A stretch of DNA of 64,000 bases from Pseudomonas kribbensis (GCF_003352185.1 NZ_CP029608.1:1488001-1552000); one strand, 5' to 3'. Positions 16,540 through 26,262 are shown, numbered from the stretch's first letter. Made by a program: numbers and translations. The notes: generated by a model not told the origin, from the letters alone.

Positions 16540-16613
16540 ACGACGTTAACGAAGCAGGAAAAGTGTGGCTGTAGGACGCGTCTCTAAAGACGTGGGGATT
16601 GTTCGCTACGGCA

Positions 16614-17801
16614 TCAGGAAGGCAGCGCGGTGTTCTTTCTGCTTGCCGCCAGGGTCACCGCATAACCGATCAATGCTGCGAACACTGAGCCGGTGAGAAT
16701 GCCCATCCGGTCCATTCCGGCGTATTCACTGGCACCCGGCACGAAGGCGAGGGAGCCGACAAACAGGCTCATGGTGAAGCCGATCCCGCAGAGGATCGCC
16801 ACGCCCAGCACCTGGCCCCAATTGGCGTTCTGGGGCAGGGCGGCGATGCCGGTTTTCACGGCGAGCCAGGTCAGGCCGAACACGCCGATGGTCTTGCCCA
16901 GCAGCAGGCCGACGGCGATGCCCATCGGTACGTGGTGGGTGAAGCTTTCGGCGGTCACACCGGTCAGCGACAAACCGGCGTTGGCGAAGGCGAAAAGCGG
17001 CAGGATGCCGTAGGCCACCCATGGGTGCAGCGCATGTTCCAGGGTCAGCAGCGGCGAAGGTTCGGCGTTTTTCGTGCGCAGCGGAATGCAGAACGCCAGG
17101 GTCACGCCGGCCAGCGTCGCGTGGACACCGCTCTTGAGCACGCAGACCCACAGGATCAACCCGATGATCATGTACGGCCCGAGCTTGACCACCCCGAGCC
17201 GGTTCATCGCCACCAGCGCCGCAATGCACGCCGCCGCCAGACCCAGCGACAGGGTCGAGAGTTCGCCGGAATAGAAGATCGCGATGATCACGATCGCGCC
17301 AAGGTCGTCGATGATCGCCAGGGTCATCAGGAACAGCTTCAGCGACACCGGCACCCGTTTGCCGAGCAAGGCCAGCACGCCGAGGGCGAAGGCGATGTCG
17401 GTGGCGGTGGGGATCGCCCAGCCATCGAGGGCGGCCGGGTTGTCGCGGTTGAGGAACCAGTAGATCAGCGCCGGCACCAGCATGCCGCCGATGGCCGCCG
17501 CGCCGGGCAGGACGATCTGCGACGGTTTCGACAGCTGGCCGTCGAGCACTTCACGCTTCACTTCCAGGCCGATGAGCAGGAAGAACAGCGCCATCAGGCC
17601 GTCGTTGATCCACAGCAGCAGGGGTTTGGCGATTTTCAATGCGCCGATCTGCGCGACCACCGGGGTGTCGAGCAGGCCGGTGTACAGCCACGACAGCGGC
17701 GAGTTGTTGATGATTAGAGCCAGGATGGCCGCGGCGATCAGTAACAGACCGCTGGCAGCTTCCAACTGAAAGAAACGCGTGAAAGTGCTACGCAGAGGCA
17801 A
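16614..17801 (-). CDS. nhaA: Na+/H+ antiporter NhaA
   Basis: A 395-residue inner-membrane antiporter that exports Na+ or Li+ in exchange for protons, as in the E. coli protein (388). Key features are [18 protein letters not shown], with the helix IV Asp, and [17 protein letters not shown], with the paired Asp of helix V that bind ion and proton. The start is a TTG at 17801 with GGAG 7 bases upstream; an overlapping ATG is out of frame and soon stops. It is divergent from a PLP-enzyme gene. Confidence 0.96.
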   Translation of the reverse strand: MPLRSTFTRFFQLEAASGLLLIAAAILALIINNSPLSWLYTGLLDTPVVAQIGALKIAKPLLLWINDGLMALFFLLIGLEVKREVLDGQLSKPSQIVLPGAAAIGGMLVPALIYWFLNRDNPAALDGWAIPTATDIAFALGVLALLGKRVPVSLKLFLMTLAIIDDLGAIVIIAIFYSGELSTLSLGLAAACIAALVAMNRLGVVKLGPYMIIGLILWVCVLKSGVHATLAGVTLAFCIPLRTKNAEPSPLLTLEHALHPWVAYGILPLFAFANAGLSLTGVTAESFTHHVPMGIAVGLLLGKTIGVFGLTWLAVKTGIAALPQNANWGQVLGVAILCGIGFTMSLFVGSLAFVPGASEYAGMDRMGILTGSVFAALIGYAVTLAASRKNTALPS

Positions 17802-18047
17802 GGTCGCTCTCCATCGATAAAGTCAAAAGGTGGGACACCCTAACCCGTACTGTTAGTTGTTAAAACAAAAGTTATATTCTTTTTTGTTATATATGGTTAC
17901 AAGGCGCCTGCCAGACCTGCAGCAGAGCCTAGCAGTTGCCGACGGTATTGAAGTTCAGCTGTATCTGTCAGTGCGGTGGGATTTTTCCTAAGCTTGGGGG
18001 CTAAGCCTGTGAAGGCACTTCTGCCCGATTCAACGAGAACAACAGCC
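17802..18047. promoter_or_regulatory. AT-rich divergent promoter region
   Basis: The 246 bases between nhaA (left) and the cysteine-synthase-like gene (right) include an unusually AT-rich tract at about 17858-17896 (TTAAAACAAAAGTTATATTC and after). It presumably holds the promoters of both genes; no specific operator was recognised. Confidence 0.5.
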
Positions 18048-19142
18048 ATGAGCGACAACCGACAGTGGGCCCGCGAAGCCATCCGGATCATCGAAGCGGA
18101 CTTCCAGCGCAGCGCCGACACCCACCTGATCCCCTTGCCGCTGCCGGGGTTTCCGGGCATCGAGTTGTATTTCAAGGACGAATCCAGCCATCCCACTGGC
18201 AGCCTCAAGCATCGGCTGGCCCGTTCGCTGTTTCTCTACGCCTTGTGTAACGGCTGGCTCAAGCCCGGCGCGCCGGTGATCGAGGCGTCCAGCGGTTCGA
18301 CGGCGATTTCCGAAGCGTACTTTGCGCGGATGCTTGGGCTGCCGTTCATTGCGGTGATGCCGGCGACCACGTCCAAGGAGAAGATTGCGCAGATCGCTTT
18401 CTACGGCGGCAAGAGCCATCTGGTGGACGATCCGACCCAGATCTACGCCGAATCCGAACGTCTGGCCCGGGAGCATGACGGCCACTTCATCGACCAGTTC
18501 ACCTACGCCGAGCGCGCCACCGACTGGCGGGCGAACAACAACATCGCCGAGTCGATCTTCCAGCAGATGCGCTACGAGCAGCACCCATGCCCGGCGTGGC
18601 TGATTTCCAGCCCCGGCACCGGCGGCACCACCGCGACCCTCGGTCGTTACGTGCGTTATCGCCAGCACTGCACTCGCGTGCTGTGCGCCGATGCCGAGCG
18701 TTCGGTGTTCTTCGACTTTTACCAGACCGGTGATGCCAGCCTGCGTCTGGACCACGGTTCGCGGATCGAAGGCATCGGCCGGCCTCGGGTGGAAGCTTCG
18801 TTCCTGCCGAAGGTAATCGATGCGATGGTCAAGGTGCCTGATGCCTTGTCGCTGGCGGCCATGCATTACTTGGCGCAACGTCTGGGCCGGCATGTCGGTG
18901 GGTCGAGCGGCACCAACCTGATCGGCGCGCTGATGGCGGCTCAGCAGATGAAAGCGGCGGGGGAGTCGGGGTCGATCGTGGCGATCCTGTGCGATGGCGG
19001 CGAGCGCTACGCGGACACCTATTACGATCAGGCGTGGCTCAAGGCGCAGGGCTATGAGCTGGAGGGATTGATGGCGGCCGTGGCGGCGAGTGCCGAGAAG
19101 GGTGAAGTGCTCCCGGCCTCGGTTCTGCGCGCCAATATCTAA
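18048..19142 (+). CDS. PLP-dependent cysteine synthase-family enzyme
   Basis: A 364-residue fold type II PLP enzyme. KDESSHPTGSLKHR has the Schiff-base Lys (Lys54), EASSGSTAISEAYFARMLGLPF is the substrate-binding loop, and SSPGTGGTTATLGRYVRY is the phosphate-binding glycine loop. FAD, CBS or ACT domains are absent. It belongs to the PLP-dependent cysteine synthase-like group that is separate from CysK/CysM; the true substrate (O-acetylserine, cysteine or another amino acid) cannot be told. The ATG at 18048 matches the start of similarity. It is followed by an inverted REP pair. Confidence 0.85.
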   Translation: MSDNRQWAREAIRIIEADFQRSADTHLIPLPLPGFPGIELYFKDESSHPTGSLKHRLARSLFLYALCNGWLKPGAPVIEASSGSTAISEAYFARMLGLPFIAVMPATTSKEKIAQIAFYGGKSHLVDDPTQIYAESERLAREHDGHFIDQFTYAERATDWRANNNIAESIFQQMRYEQHPCPAWLISSPGTGGTTATLGRYVRYRQHCTRVLCADAERSVFFDFYQTGDASLRLDHGSRIEGIGRPRVEASFLPKVIDAMVKVPDALSLAAMHYLAQRLGRHVGGSSGTNLIGALMAAQQMKAAGESGSIVAILCDGGERYADTYYDQAWLKAQGYELEGLMAAVAASAEKGEVLPASVLRANI

Positions 19143-19161
19143 AGCCAACAGCTGAAACCAA

Positions 19162-19251
19162 TGTGGGAGCGAGCCTGCTCGCGATGGCGATAGACCAGTC
19201 AACATTTCTGTTGAAGGTCAAACCACTATCGCGAGCAGGCTCGCTCCCACA
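19162..19251. repeat. Inverted pair of REP elements (BIME-like)
   Basis: GTGGGAGCGAGCCTGCTCGCGAT (from 19163) is repeated in reverse complement at 19227-19250, separated by about 40 bases. It lies between two convergent genes and can fold into a long hairpin. Confidence 0.92.
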
Positions 19252-19279
19252 GGTTTTTTATCACTTCAAAGCTTGTTTA

Positions 19280-20893
19280 TCAGGCCTCGAGACCCAGGAT
19301 GTCACGCGCCACAGCTTCCGCGATACGAATCCCGTCAACGCCCGCCGACAGAATCCCGCCCGCATAACCCGCGCCTTCACCGGCCGGGAACAGACCTTTG
19401 ACGTTCATGCTCTGCAGCGACTCGTTCCGCGTGATCCGCAGCGGCGACGAAGTCCGCGTCTCGATCCCGGTCAGCACCGCATCGTGCAGCGAATAACCGC
19501 GAATCTGCTTCTCGAACGCCGGCAGGGCCTCGCGAATTGCTTCGATGGCAAAGTCCGGCAAGGCCAGGGCCAGATCACCCAATGCCACACCCGGCTTGTA
19601 CGAAGGCTCAACCTCGCCCAGCTCGGTGGACGGCGTGCCGTTGATGAAGTCGCCGACCAGTTGCGCCGGCGCCTTGTAATCGCTGCCGCCGAGGATGAAA
19701 GCGTGGGATTCCAGACGCTCCTGCAACTCGATCCCGGCCAGCGGGCCGCCCGGATAATCGACTTCCGGGGTGATGCCGACGACGATGCCGGAGTTGGCGT
19801 TGCGCTCGTTACGCGAGTACTGGCTCATGCCGTTGGTGACCACGCGGTTCGGCTCGGAGGTCGCCGCCACCACGGTGCCGCCCGGGCACATGCAGAAGCT
19901 GTAGACCGAACGGCCGTTTTTGGCGTGGTGCACCAGTTTGTAGTCGGCAGCGCCGAGTTTCGGGTGACCGGCGTATTTGCCCAGTCGCGCGCGGTCGATC
20001 AGCGATTGCGGGTGCTCGATGCGGAAACCCACCGAAAACGGCTTGGCTTCCATGAACACGCCACGGCTGTGGAGCATGCGGAAGGTATCGCGGGCACTGT
20101 GGCCCAGCGCCAGAATCACGTGTTTCGAATGCAGGGTTTCGCCGCTGGCCAGTTCGACGCCGACCAGTTGGCCGTCTTCGATCAGCACATCGGTGACGCG
20201 CTCCTGGAAGCGTACTTCGCCACCCAGGGCACGGATCTCTTCACGCATGGTCTCGACCATGCCGGTCAGACGGAACGTACCGATGTGCGGCTTGCTGACG
20301 TAGAGGATTTCTTCCGGCGCGCCGGCCTTGACGAACTCGTGCAAGACTTTGCGGCCGAGGAATTTCGGATCCTTGATCTGGCTGTACAGCTTGCCGTCGG
20401 AGAACGTGCCCGCGCCGCCTTCGCCGAACTGCACGTTGGACTCGGGGTTGAGCACGCTTTTGCGCCACAGGCCCCAGGTGTCCTTGGTGCGCTGGCGCAC
20501 TTCGGTGCCGCGTTCGAGGATGATCGGCTTGAAGCCCATCTGCGCCAGCAGCAGGCCGGCGAAGATCCCGCACGGGCCGAAACCGACCACGATCGGGCGC
20601 TGGTTCAGGTCGCTTGGCGCCTGGCCGACGAATTTGTAGCTGACATCCGGCGCCACGTTGACGTTGCGGTCATCGGCGAACTTGCCCAGCACCTTGGCCT
20701 CGTCGCGCACTTCGAGGTCGATGGTGTAGATGAAGCACAGTTCGGAAGACTTTTTGCGCGCATCGTAGCTGCGCTTGAACAAGGTGAAATCGAGCAGGTC
20801 ATCGCTGGCGATGCCCAGGCGTTGCACGATTGCAGCGCGCAGGTCTTCGTCGGGATGGTCGATCGGCAGCTTGAGTTCAGTGATTCGTAACAT
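19280..20893 (-). CDS. FAD-dependent dehydrogenase (COG2509 type)
   Basis: A 537-residue protein. An N-terminal domain (about 1-95; MLRITELKLPIDHPDEDLRAAI) is followed by an FAD-binding Rossmann motif in the form RPIVVGFGPCGIFAGLLLAQMG (about 99-120), then GEGGAGTFSDGKLYSQIKDP, SVGFRIEHPQSLIDRARLGKYAG, FCMCPGGTVVAATSEPNRVVTNGMS and the C-terminal FPAGEGAGYAGGILSAGVDGIRIAEAVA. This layout is that of the uncharacterised COG2509 FAD dehydrogenases. ATG at 20893 gives the conserved N terminus. Electron donor and substrate are unknown. Confidence 0.88.
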   Translation of the reverse strand: MLRITELKLPIDHPDEDLRAAIVQRLGIASDDLLDFTLFKRSYDARKKSSELCFIYTIDLEVRDEAKVLGKFADDRNVNVAPDVSYKFVGQAPSDLNQRPIVVGFGPCGIFAGLLLAQMGFKPIILERGTEVRQRTKDTWGLWRKSVLNPESNVQFGEGGAGTFSDGKLYSQIKDPKFLGRKVLHEFVKAGAPEEILYVSKPHIGTFRLTGMVETMREEIRALGGEVRFQERVTDVLIEDGQLVGVELASGETLHSKHVILALGHSARDTFRMLHSRGVFMEAKPFSVGFRIEHPQSLIDRARLGKYAGHPKLGAADYKLVHHAKNGRSVYSFCMCPGGTVVAATSEPNRVVTNGMSQYSRNERNANSGIVVGITPEVDYPGGPLAGIELQERLESHAFILGGSDYKAPAQLVGDFINGTPSTELGEVEPSYKPGVALGDLALALPDFAIEAIREALPAFEKQIRGYSLHDAVLTGIETRTSSPLRITRNESLQSMNVKGLFPAGEGAGYAGGILSAGVDGIRIAEAVARDILGLEA

Positions 20894-20988
20894 GACAGGA
20901 TCCGGTTCGCGGGGCGCACAACTGCGCCAGGGCGTTTGAAGGCGGCGATTATAAGCCGCAACGGCCGGATCCCGTGAGGGTAAAACGA

Positions 20989-21642
20989 TCAGTCGTTGCG
21001 CGAACCGCCGAAATACCCGCAACCGCGCTGCACCTTGCCGTCGATGCGCAACTCGGCGCTCATGTGCTGCACGCTGCCGGTGTTGCTGTCGACGCAGCGT
21101 TGCGGCGCCACCCACAGTTCGATGTGCTGGTTGTTGGCTTCGCTGCTGAGGTTGAAACGACCGTCGCCCAACTGTTCTTCAACATAGGGCACAGCGAGCG
21201 GTGGCTGGCCTTCGCGATCGATGACCATGCCTTTGCCGCTGACCTTGACGTTCCATTCCGGGCCATGGCCGGCGGCGCGCAGGATCAGTTGCTTGAAGTT
21301 CGGATCATCGCAAGCGGTGCCGGAGCGTTCGACGCGATAGAGCTGGGTCAGGTCGAGACGGTCACCGGCGATCTTGCCGCGCACGTCGGCGAACAGCTTG
21401 CCCTGCTGGTCGGCCAGGGTGGCGGCCTCTTGCAGAATGCTGGTGCCGCCGATGTCGTTAACCACGTACTGACGCTGCTCACCGCATGACTGGAACACCA
21501 GTTTTCCGTCGGCAGCGGTCAGTTGCCCCTGCATCCGCGTCTGGCCGACGTGGGAGGCGCTGGTCCGCGCACCGTCGAACAACTGGCACGCGGCAAACAG
21601 AGGGAGCAGGGCAACAACGATCAAGGAACGGGCAACACGCAT
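20989..21642 (-). CDS. Putative lipoprotein (COG3650 type)
   Basis: A 217-residue exported lipoprotein. The lipobox is LPLFAAC (about Cys19). The mature part includes ADGKLVFQSCGEQRQYVVNDIGG, which fits COG3650-type Pseudomonas lipoproteins, and a second half with several Cys and ELWVAPQRCVDSNTGSVQHMSAEL, resembling a META/heat-shock-lipoprotein-like repeat. ATG at 21642 was chosen because it opens the signal peptide. Function unknown. Confidence 0.8.
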   Translation of the reverse strand: MRVARSLIVVALLPLFAACQLFDGARTSASHVGQTRMQGQLTAADGKLVFQSCGEQRQYVVNDIGGTSILQEAATLADQQGKLFADVRGKIAGDRLDLTQLYRVERSGTACDDPNFKQLILRAAGHGPEWNVKVSGKGMVIDREGQPPLAVPYVEEQLGDGRFNLSSEANNQHIELWVAPQRCVDSNTGSVQHMSAELRIDGKVQRGCGYFGGSRND

Positions 21643-21805
21643 CTTCGGCTCTCCAGACAAGTGCCGCCACGTTACGCAGGCTGACCGCTTATCACAACCT
21701 TGAGTTGAACTTGCCACGTACCGGAAACATTTGGCTTAACTTTGGAAGCCGGGACGAAGGACATTTGGCCGTACCTTGTCCGCCTTTTGGATGCGCGAGG
21801 TTTTT

Positions 21806-22165
21806 ATGAAAGGATCAGGCAGGGTGCTGTTGGCGGTACTGGCAATGATGGCTGCATGGCCGTCGATGGCGGCAGAAATTGCTTTTTCATCAGAGGCGGA
21901 TTTCTCCGAAATAAGCCTCGAACTCAAACGAATCGATGATCCGAATCCGCATGTCGTCGAGCTCAGTGTCACGTTGAGCCCGGATGCGCAGCATCGCCTG
22001 CAGCGGGTGACGACGGAGGCAATACACCAGCGCCTGCAGTTGTCCATCAACGGCGTTCAAGTGTCGAGCGCAACGATTCAATCGGTGATCAAAGGCCCTA
22101 GCCTGAGAATAGCCGTGCCTCGCGAGGTCGCCAGCAAGCTGCTTCCGACGCTGCTGGAGCATTAA
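21806..22165 (+). CDS. Exported small protein resembling SecD P1 head
   Basis: A 119-residue protein with a Sec signal peptide (RVLLAVLAMMAAWPSMAAE). The mature part reads SEADFSEISLELKRIDDP, then LSPDAQHRLQRVTTEAIHQRLQLSINGVQVSSATIQSVIKGPSLRIAVPREVASKLLPTL. The second half resembles the SecD/SecDF P1 head segment (transition of LT.E.. repeats with a G-V-V-x-S-A-P-x-I motif), a match made by eye. Stand-alone periplasmic copies of this domain occur in proteobacteria. Role unknown. Confidence 0.65.
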   Translation: MKGSGRVLLAVLAMMAAWPSMAAEIAFSSEADFSEISLELKRIDDPNPHVVELSVTLSPDAQHRLQRVTTEAIHQRLQLSINGVQVSSATIQSVIKGPSLRIAVPREVASKLLPTLLEH

Positions 22166-22207
22166 AACCTTGATGCGACGCTGACCCAGCGCCGCATGCC
22201 GAGGCTT

Positions 22208-22807
22208 TCAGCCCACGTGAAATGTCTGACCTGTCTGCAGGCCTTCGACACTCTTGGCGTAGGCCAATGCCACATCCGCCGCAGGAACCGGCTTGTAGCC
22301 GCGGAAGTACGGGGCGTAGCTGCCCATGGCTTCCACCAGCACGGTCGGGCTGATCGAGTTTACGCGCAGGCCCCGTGGCAGTTCGATGGCGGCGGCACGG
22401 ACGAAGCTGTCCAGCGCGCCGTTGACCAGTGCCGCCGAAGCACCGCTGCGGATCGGATCGTGGCTGAGGACGCCGGTGGTGAAGGTGAACGATGCGCCGT
22501 CGTTGGCGAATTCACGGCCGATCAGCAACAGATTGACCTGGCCCATCAGTTTGTCTTTCAGGCCGAGGGCGAAGCTGTCTTCGTTCATGTCGCCCAGCGG
22601 GGCGAAGGTTACGTTGCCGGCGGCGCAGACCAGGGCGTCGAACTTGCCGGTCTTTTCGAACAGCTTGCGGATCGATGCGCTGTCGCTGATGTCCACCTGG
22701 AAATCGCCGCTGCTGCGGCCGATGCGAATGACTTCGTGACGCTGCGACAGCTCTTTGTCCACGGCCGAACCGATGGTGCCGCCGGCGCCGATCAACAGAA
22801 TTTTCAT
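22208..22807 (-). CDS. Short-chain dehydrogenase/reductase
   Basis: A 199-residue SDR protein. The Rossmann motif is GAGGTIGSAVDKEL near the N terminus. The usual YxxxK catalytic pair is replaced: the region after the Ser strand (FTFTTGVLSHDPIRSGASAALVNGALDSFVRAAAIEL) has Ser/Ala at the Tyr/Lys positions, as in the small SDR subgroup close to YciK/CC3 type. It is divergent from a LysR regulator gene 103 bases away, an arrangement in which the regulator usually controls the enzyme gene (inference). Substrate unknown. Confidence 0.88.
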   Translation of the reverse strand: MKILLIGAGGTIGSAVDKELSQRHEVIRIGRSSGDFQVDISDSASIRKLFEKTGKFDALVCAAGNVTFAPLGDMNEDSFALGLKDKLMGQVNLLLIGREFANDGASFTFTTGVLSHDPIRSGASAALVNGALDSFVRAAAIELPRGLRVNSISPTVLVEAMGSYAPYFRGYKPVPAADVALAYAKSVEGLQTGQTFHVG

Positions 22808-22910
22808 CGTGCTTGCCTCAAGTGATTGAACGAGCTTTCAGTCTAGAGTGGTTTTTTCCGCTGATAAGCGCGCTAATGGGCAACCTTTGGTTTTCAAATG
22901 GAAACAATCC
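22808..22910. promoter_or_regulatory. Divergent SDR/LysR intergenic region
   Basis: The 103 bases between the divergent SDR and LysR genes should hold both promoters and the LysR-type binding site (T-N11-A). No single site was picked with confidence. Confidence 0.5.
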
Positions 22911-23825
22911 ATGAGCGAGATGGATGATCTGGCGGCGTTCGCGGTGTTGATCGAGGCCGGCAGTTTTACCCTGGCGGCGCAGCAACTGGGGTGCAGCAAA
23001 GGGCAACTGTCCAAGCGCATCAGTCAGCTGGAGGCGCAGTTTTCCGTGGTGCTGCTACAACGAACCACGCGCCGGTTGAGCCTGACGGCGGCCGGTGCGG
23101 CGCTGTTGCCTCAGGCTCAGGCGCTTGTCGTCCAGGTGGAAAGGGCGCGTCAGGCATTGGCGCGTTTGAAGGACGATATGGCAGGTCCCGTGCGTATGAC
23201 GGTTCCGGTGTCGCTGGGGGAAACCTTCTTCGACGGCCTGGTGCTGGAGTTTTCGCAGAAATACCCCGAAGTGCAGATCGAGCTGGAGCTGAACAACAGC
23301 TATCGCGATCTCTCCCGCGATGGCTTTGATCTGGCGATCCGCACCGACGTCGCCAACGATGAGCGTCTGGTGGCCAAGCCTTTGCTGGCCTGGCAGGAAA
23401 TGACCTGCGCCAGTCCGGCCTACCTAGAGCGTTTCGGCGAACCGGCGACGCCACAGGCGCTGGCCGAACATCGTTGCCTGCTCAACAGTCACTACGGCGG
23501 TCGCGAGGAGTGGCTCTATCACCAGCAGCACGAGCTGTTGCGGGTGCGGGTGTCAGGGCCGTTCGCCAGCAATCACTACAGCCTGCTGAAAAAAGCCGCA
23601 CTCGCTGGCGCTGGCATCGCTCGCCTGCCGTCCTATCTGCTGCAGACGGAACTGGCTGACGGCCGATTGCGCTGGCTCCTTCGCGATTTTCAGACCCGGC
23701 GCATGCCGATGTACTTGGTGCATCCGTATCAGGGCGGGCTGCCGAAGCGCACCCAAGTGCTGGCGGACTACTTGATCGACTGGTTCAAGCGCAGCGGTGA
23801 GGCCCTGGATCGGCTTCAGCGGTAA
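22911..23825 (+). CDS. LysR-family transcriptional regulator
   Basis: A 304-residue regulator with the N-terminal winged helix-turn-helix (MDDLAAFAVLIEAGSFTLAAQQLGCSKGQLSKRISQLEAQFSVVLLQRTTRRLSLT, about 3-60) and a LysR substrate-binding domain (about 90-295). It is closest by eye to the AaeR/DhcR-like group that regulates divergent oxidoreductases. ATG at 22911 was chosen as family start. The last 10 bases overlap the end of the convergent DoxX gene. Confidence 0.93.
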   Translation: MSEMDDLAAFAVLIEAGSFTLAAQQLGCSKGQLSKRISQLEAQFSVVLLQRTTRRLSLTAAGAALLPQAQALVVQVERARQALARLKDDMAGPVRMTVPVSLGETFFDGLVLEFSQKYPEVQIELELNNSYRDLSRDGFDLAIRTDVANDERLVAKPLLAWQEMTCASPAYLERFGEPATPQALAEHRCLLNSHYGGREEWLYHQQHELLRVRVSGPFASNHYSLLKKAALAGAGIARLPSYLLQTELADGRLRWLLRDFQTRRMPMYLVHPYQGGLPKRTQVLADYLIDWFKRSGEALDRLQR

Positions 23826-24289
23826 CGTCGGGCGATCAGATGATCGATCGACATTTTTCCCGGGCCGGTGGTCATCAGGTACAGCAACACTGCCGCCCAG
23901 GTTCCGTGGGTCGGGTAGGCGTCGGGGTACACGAACAGTTCGATGACCAGCGTCATGCCCAGCAATGCCAGCGCTGAAAACCTTGTGGCGAAGCCGACGA
24001 GGATCAAGACCGGAAAAAAGTGCTCGGCGAACGCCGCCATGTGCGCGGCGATTTCCGGTGACAGCAGCGGCACGTGGTATTCGCTCTGGAACAGCGGAAT
24101 CGTCGAGTCCGCCAGATGTGGCCAGCCAATCTGGAATGTGCCGTCGATCAGGTCGATGGCCAGGCCCTCGACCTTGGTCTGCCCGGATTTCCAGAACACC
24201 GCCGCGATGGAAAAACGCGCGATGAAGGCAATCAGGCTGTGCGGGATTTTTTCCAGCAGCGCGATGGCGCGGGCAATGGGGTTGTTCAT
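23816..24289 (-). CDS. DoxX-family membrane protein (bufferin/gig operon, last gene)
   Basis: A 157-residue protein with four hydrophobic segments typical of DoxX (LIAFIARFSIAAVFWKSGQTK, then AFAEHFFPVLILVGFATRFSALALLGMTLVIELFVYP). Its ATG overlaps the stop of the DUF2063 gene (ATGA), so it belongs to the bufferin-type operon. In the Caulobacter gig operon a DoxX protein is likewise the fourth gene. DoxX proteins are quinone-linked or redox membrane proteins of mostly unknown action. Confidence 0.88.
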   Translation of the reverse strand: MNNPIARAIALLEKIPHSLIAFIARFSIAAVFWKSGQTKVEGLAIDLIDGTFQIGWPHLADSTIPLFQSEYHVPLLSPEIAAHMAAFAEHFFPVLILVGFATRFSALALLGMTLVIELFVYPDAYPTHGTWAAVLLYLMTTGPGKMSIDHLIARRYR

Positions 24290-25044
24290 GGCGAAACCTT
24301 GTGATGTAAGTGAGTGATGGCCTGGCGACTGATCAACAAGGCCAGGGTCTGGCTGAGATCGAAGGCTTCGGCGGATTCCAGCGCCTCGGTCAGCGGCAGG
24401 CCGGCCTTTAGCTGGCCGATGAACTGGCTGGCGCCGGGATCCACGGCGAACACCTCGACTTCCAGTCCGTTGCGCAGGACCAGCGCCTGTTGGGCCTGAT
24501 TCAGATCGATGCCGGCCAACGTGGCGTCTTGCTGGTGCGCGGCCCAGATATCCACTACGGCAAAGGCTGAATCGAGCACGTGCAGCGAAGGATGCAGGCC
24601 GATTTGCAAGCGACTCAGGCCTTCCTGATCCGCGAAGGCCGCAGCGATCTGATCCTGGCTGAGCGGCGCGATATCGGCGGCGTGATAGGCCTGGGTTCGA
24701 AGGCGTTCCAGTCGCGCGACATCGGCCAGATAAGGAATGCTCGACGCCGGCTCGAATCCGTTGATGAAGTCCGCCAGTTCACTGCCGTAGTCGCTCATCA
24801 GCGGGCTTCGTGGTGGGTGGTTTTTAATGAAAACGCTGGCCATGGCGCGGAAGAATTCCTCTCCCACCAACTGCCTCACTACGGGATAACTGTCGGCCAG
24901 TGCATTGCTCAACGAGCCTTGCACGTTGTTGCGGTACACCGCGAATCGACTGGCTGGATCGGCCCCGTTGGCGCTGCACAATCCGTCGGGGCAGGGCAGG
25001 CCGACATCGAGCAGTGCGGCGCTGAACACGGCTTGGGTGCTCAT
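24286..25044 (-). CDS. BufC/HvfC-type DUF2063 protein
   Basis: A 252-residue protein. The N-terminal DUF2063 (about 1-95) has the signature [64 protein letters not shown]. The C-terminal part is a second domain. DUF2063 proteins are RRE-like partners that bring the precursor peptide to the DUF692 oxidase. The ATG at 25044 overlaps the stop of the DUF692 gene by 4 bases. Assignment follows from sequence and operon. Confidence 0.9.
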   Translation of the reverse strand: MSTQAVFSAALLDVGLPCPDGLCSANGADPASRFAVYRNNVQGSLSNALADSYPVVRQLVGEEFFRAMASVFIKNHPPRSPLMSDYGSELADFINGFEPASSIPYLADVARLERLRTQAYHAADIAPLSQDQIAAAFADQEGLSRLQIGLHPSLHVLDSAFAVVDIWAAHQQDATLAGIDLNQAQQALVLRNGLEVEVFAVDPGASQFIGQLKAGLPLTEALESAEAFDLSQTLALLISRQAITHLHHKVSP

Positions 25045-25928
25045 GACCGACCTCCCGCGCAAAGCAGAAGCTCGTCGGCCTGTTGTGCCTCGGCCATCAG
25101 CACATCGAAGGCCGGCACCTGATTGTCCCGTTCGATCAGCGTCGCCACCGGGCCGACGCGCTCCAGCGCCTGTCGGTACAACGCCCAGACGGCCTGATCG
25201 ATCGGTGCACCGTGATCGTCGATCAGCAAGCGATCACCGAGGCTGTCGGAGTCTTCGGCAAACCCCGCCAGATGAATCTCGCCCACCGCGTGCAGCGGCA
25301 GTGCGTCGAGGTAGGCCAGGGGATCGCGCTGATGGTTGATGCACGAGACATAAATGTTGTTCACGTCCAGCAACAGACCGCAGCCGCTGCGCCGGATGAC
25401 TTCACGGATGAAATCCGCTTCGTCGATCGTCGAGCGCTCGAACGCCAGATAGGTCGCCGGGTTTTCCAGCAGCATCAGGCGTTTGAGGGTGTTCTGCACC
25501 TGGTCGATGTGATCGCAGACGCGATTCAGCGTCGGCGTGTCGTAGGCCAGGGGCAATAGATCATTGAGAAACACCGGGCCGTGGCTCGACCAGGCCAGGT
25601 GTTCGGAAAAGGAGTGGGGTTGATAGCGCTCGATCAGCGCACTCAGGCGTTTGAGGTGTTGCACATCCAGCGGGCCTTCGGCACCGATGGACAGGCCGAC
25701 GCCATGCAGCGACAGCGGATACGCCTCGCGGATCAAACCCAGAAAGTGATGAAACGGGCCGCCGGCCACCATGTAGTTTTCGGCGTGGACTTCGAAGAAA
25801 CCGATGTCCGGTAAAGAACCGAGCACTTCACGAAAGTGCCCGGTCTTGAGCCCCAGCCCGGCACGGGGCGGGAGCCCGGTGAGGGCTGCCTGAGTGCGGG
25901 GGGAGGCATGGTCGCAGGAAGTGATCAT
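25041..25928 (-). CDS. BufB-type DUF692 (MNIO) multinuclear iron enzyme
   Basis: A 295-residue TIM-barrel protein of the DUF692/MNIO family, the family of MbnB (methanobactin). Signatures are [93 protein letters not shown] and [10 protein letters not shown]; His, Asp and Glu in these segments would bind the iron ions. In bufferin pathways the enzyme converts precursor Cys residues to thiooxazole-type groups. The ATG at 25928 is the family start. It lies 25 bases after the precursor gene. Confidence 0.93.
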   Translation of the reverse strand: MITSCDHASPRTQAALTGLPPRAGLGLKTGHFREVLGSLPDIGFFEVHAENYMVAGGPFHHFLGLIREAYPLSLHGVGLSIGAEGPLDVQHLKRLSALIERYQPHSFSEHLAWSSHGPVFLNDLLPLAYDTPTLNRVCDHIDQVQNTLKRLMLLENPATYLAFERSTIDEADFIREVIRRSGCGLLLDVNNIYVSCINHQRDPLAYLDALPLHAVGEIHLAGFAEDSDSLGDRLLIDDHGAPIDQAVWALYRQALERVGPVATLIERDNQVPAFDVLMAEAQQADELLLCAGGRS

Positions 25929-25953
25929 GATCGACACTCGGGCAGCCTCCGGA

Positions 25954-26262
25954 TCAGGACTTGGCCTTGAAGGCTTCCATCTGACCGAAACCGGTCGGCG
26001 AGGTTTTGCTTTCGGTGGTGGTGCAGGTGCCCTTCGGAACGAACTTCCAGGAATTGGCCTGGTAATCCATTTTCGCCGTGCCTGCACAGGTGGTGCCGGC
26101 GCCGGCGGCGCAGTCGTTATGACCTTTCATGGCCACGCCGAAGCATTTTTCCATGTTGCTGTTGTCGGCAGCCTGGACGGTCGAAACGGCGGCCATGCTC
26201 AGGGCAGAACCAAGGGCCAGAACCAGGGCGGTGGCGGACAGGGTGCGGGTGGTAGCAGTCAT
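25954..26262 (-). CDS. BufA1-type DUF2282 bufferin precursor
   Basis: A 102-residue exported protein of the DUF2282/BufA1 family. The signal peptide ([22 protein letters not shown], cleavage near 31) is followed by a mature part with four Cys at 40, 51, 59 and 80, in [27 protein letters not shown] and VPKGTCTT. These match the bufferin precursor, a copper-binding RiPP matured by DUF692 enzymes. The mature length of about 70 residues is usual for the family. It is the first gene of the four-gene operon with DUF692, DUF2063 and DoxX. Confidence 0.9.
   Translation of the reverse strand: MTATTRTLSATALVLALGSALSMAAVSTVQAADNSNMEKCFGVAMKGHNDCAAGAGTTCAGTAKMDYQANSWKFVPKGTCTTTESKTSPTGFGQMEAFKAKS

Noticed and set aside
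16493..16613. Pyocin-type P-box or SOS (LexA) box before the bacteriocin gene
   Set aside because: No repeated ATTG boxes and no CTG-N10-CAG LexA site were seen; only a 9-bp hairpin is present.
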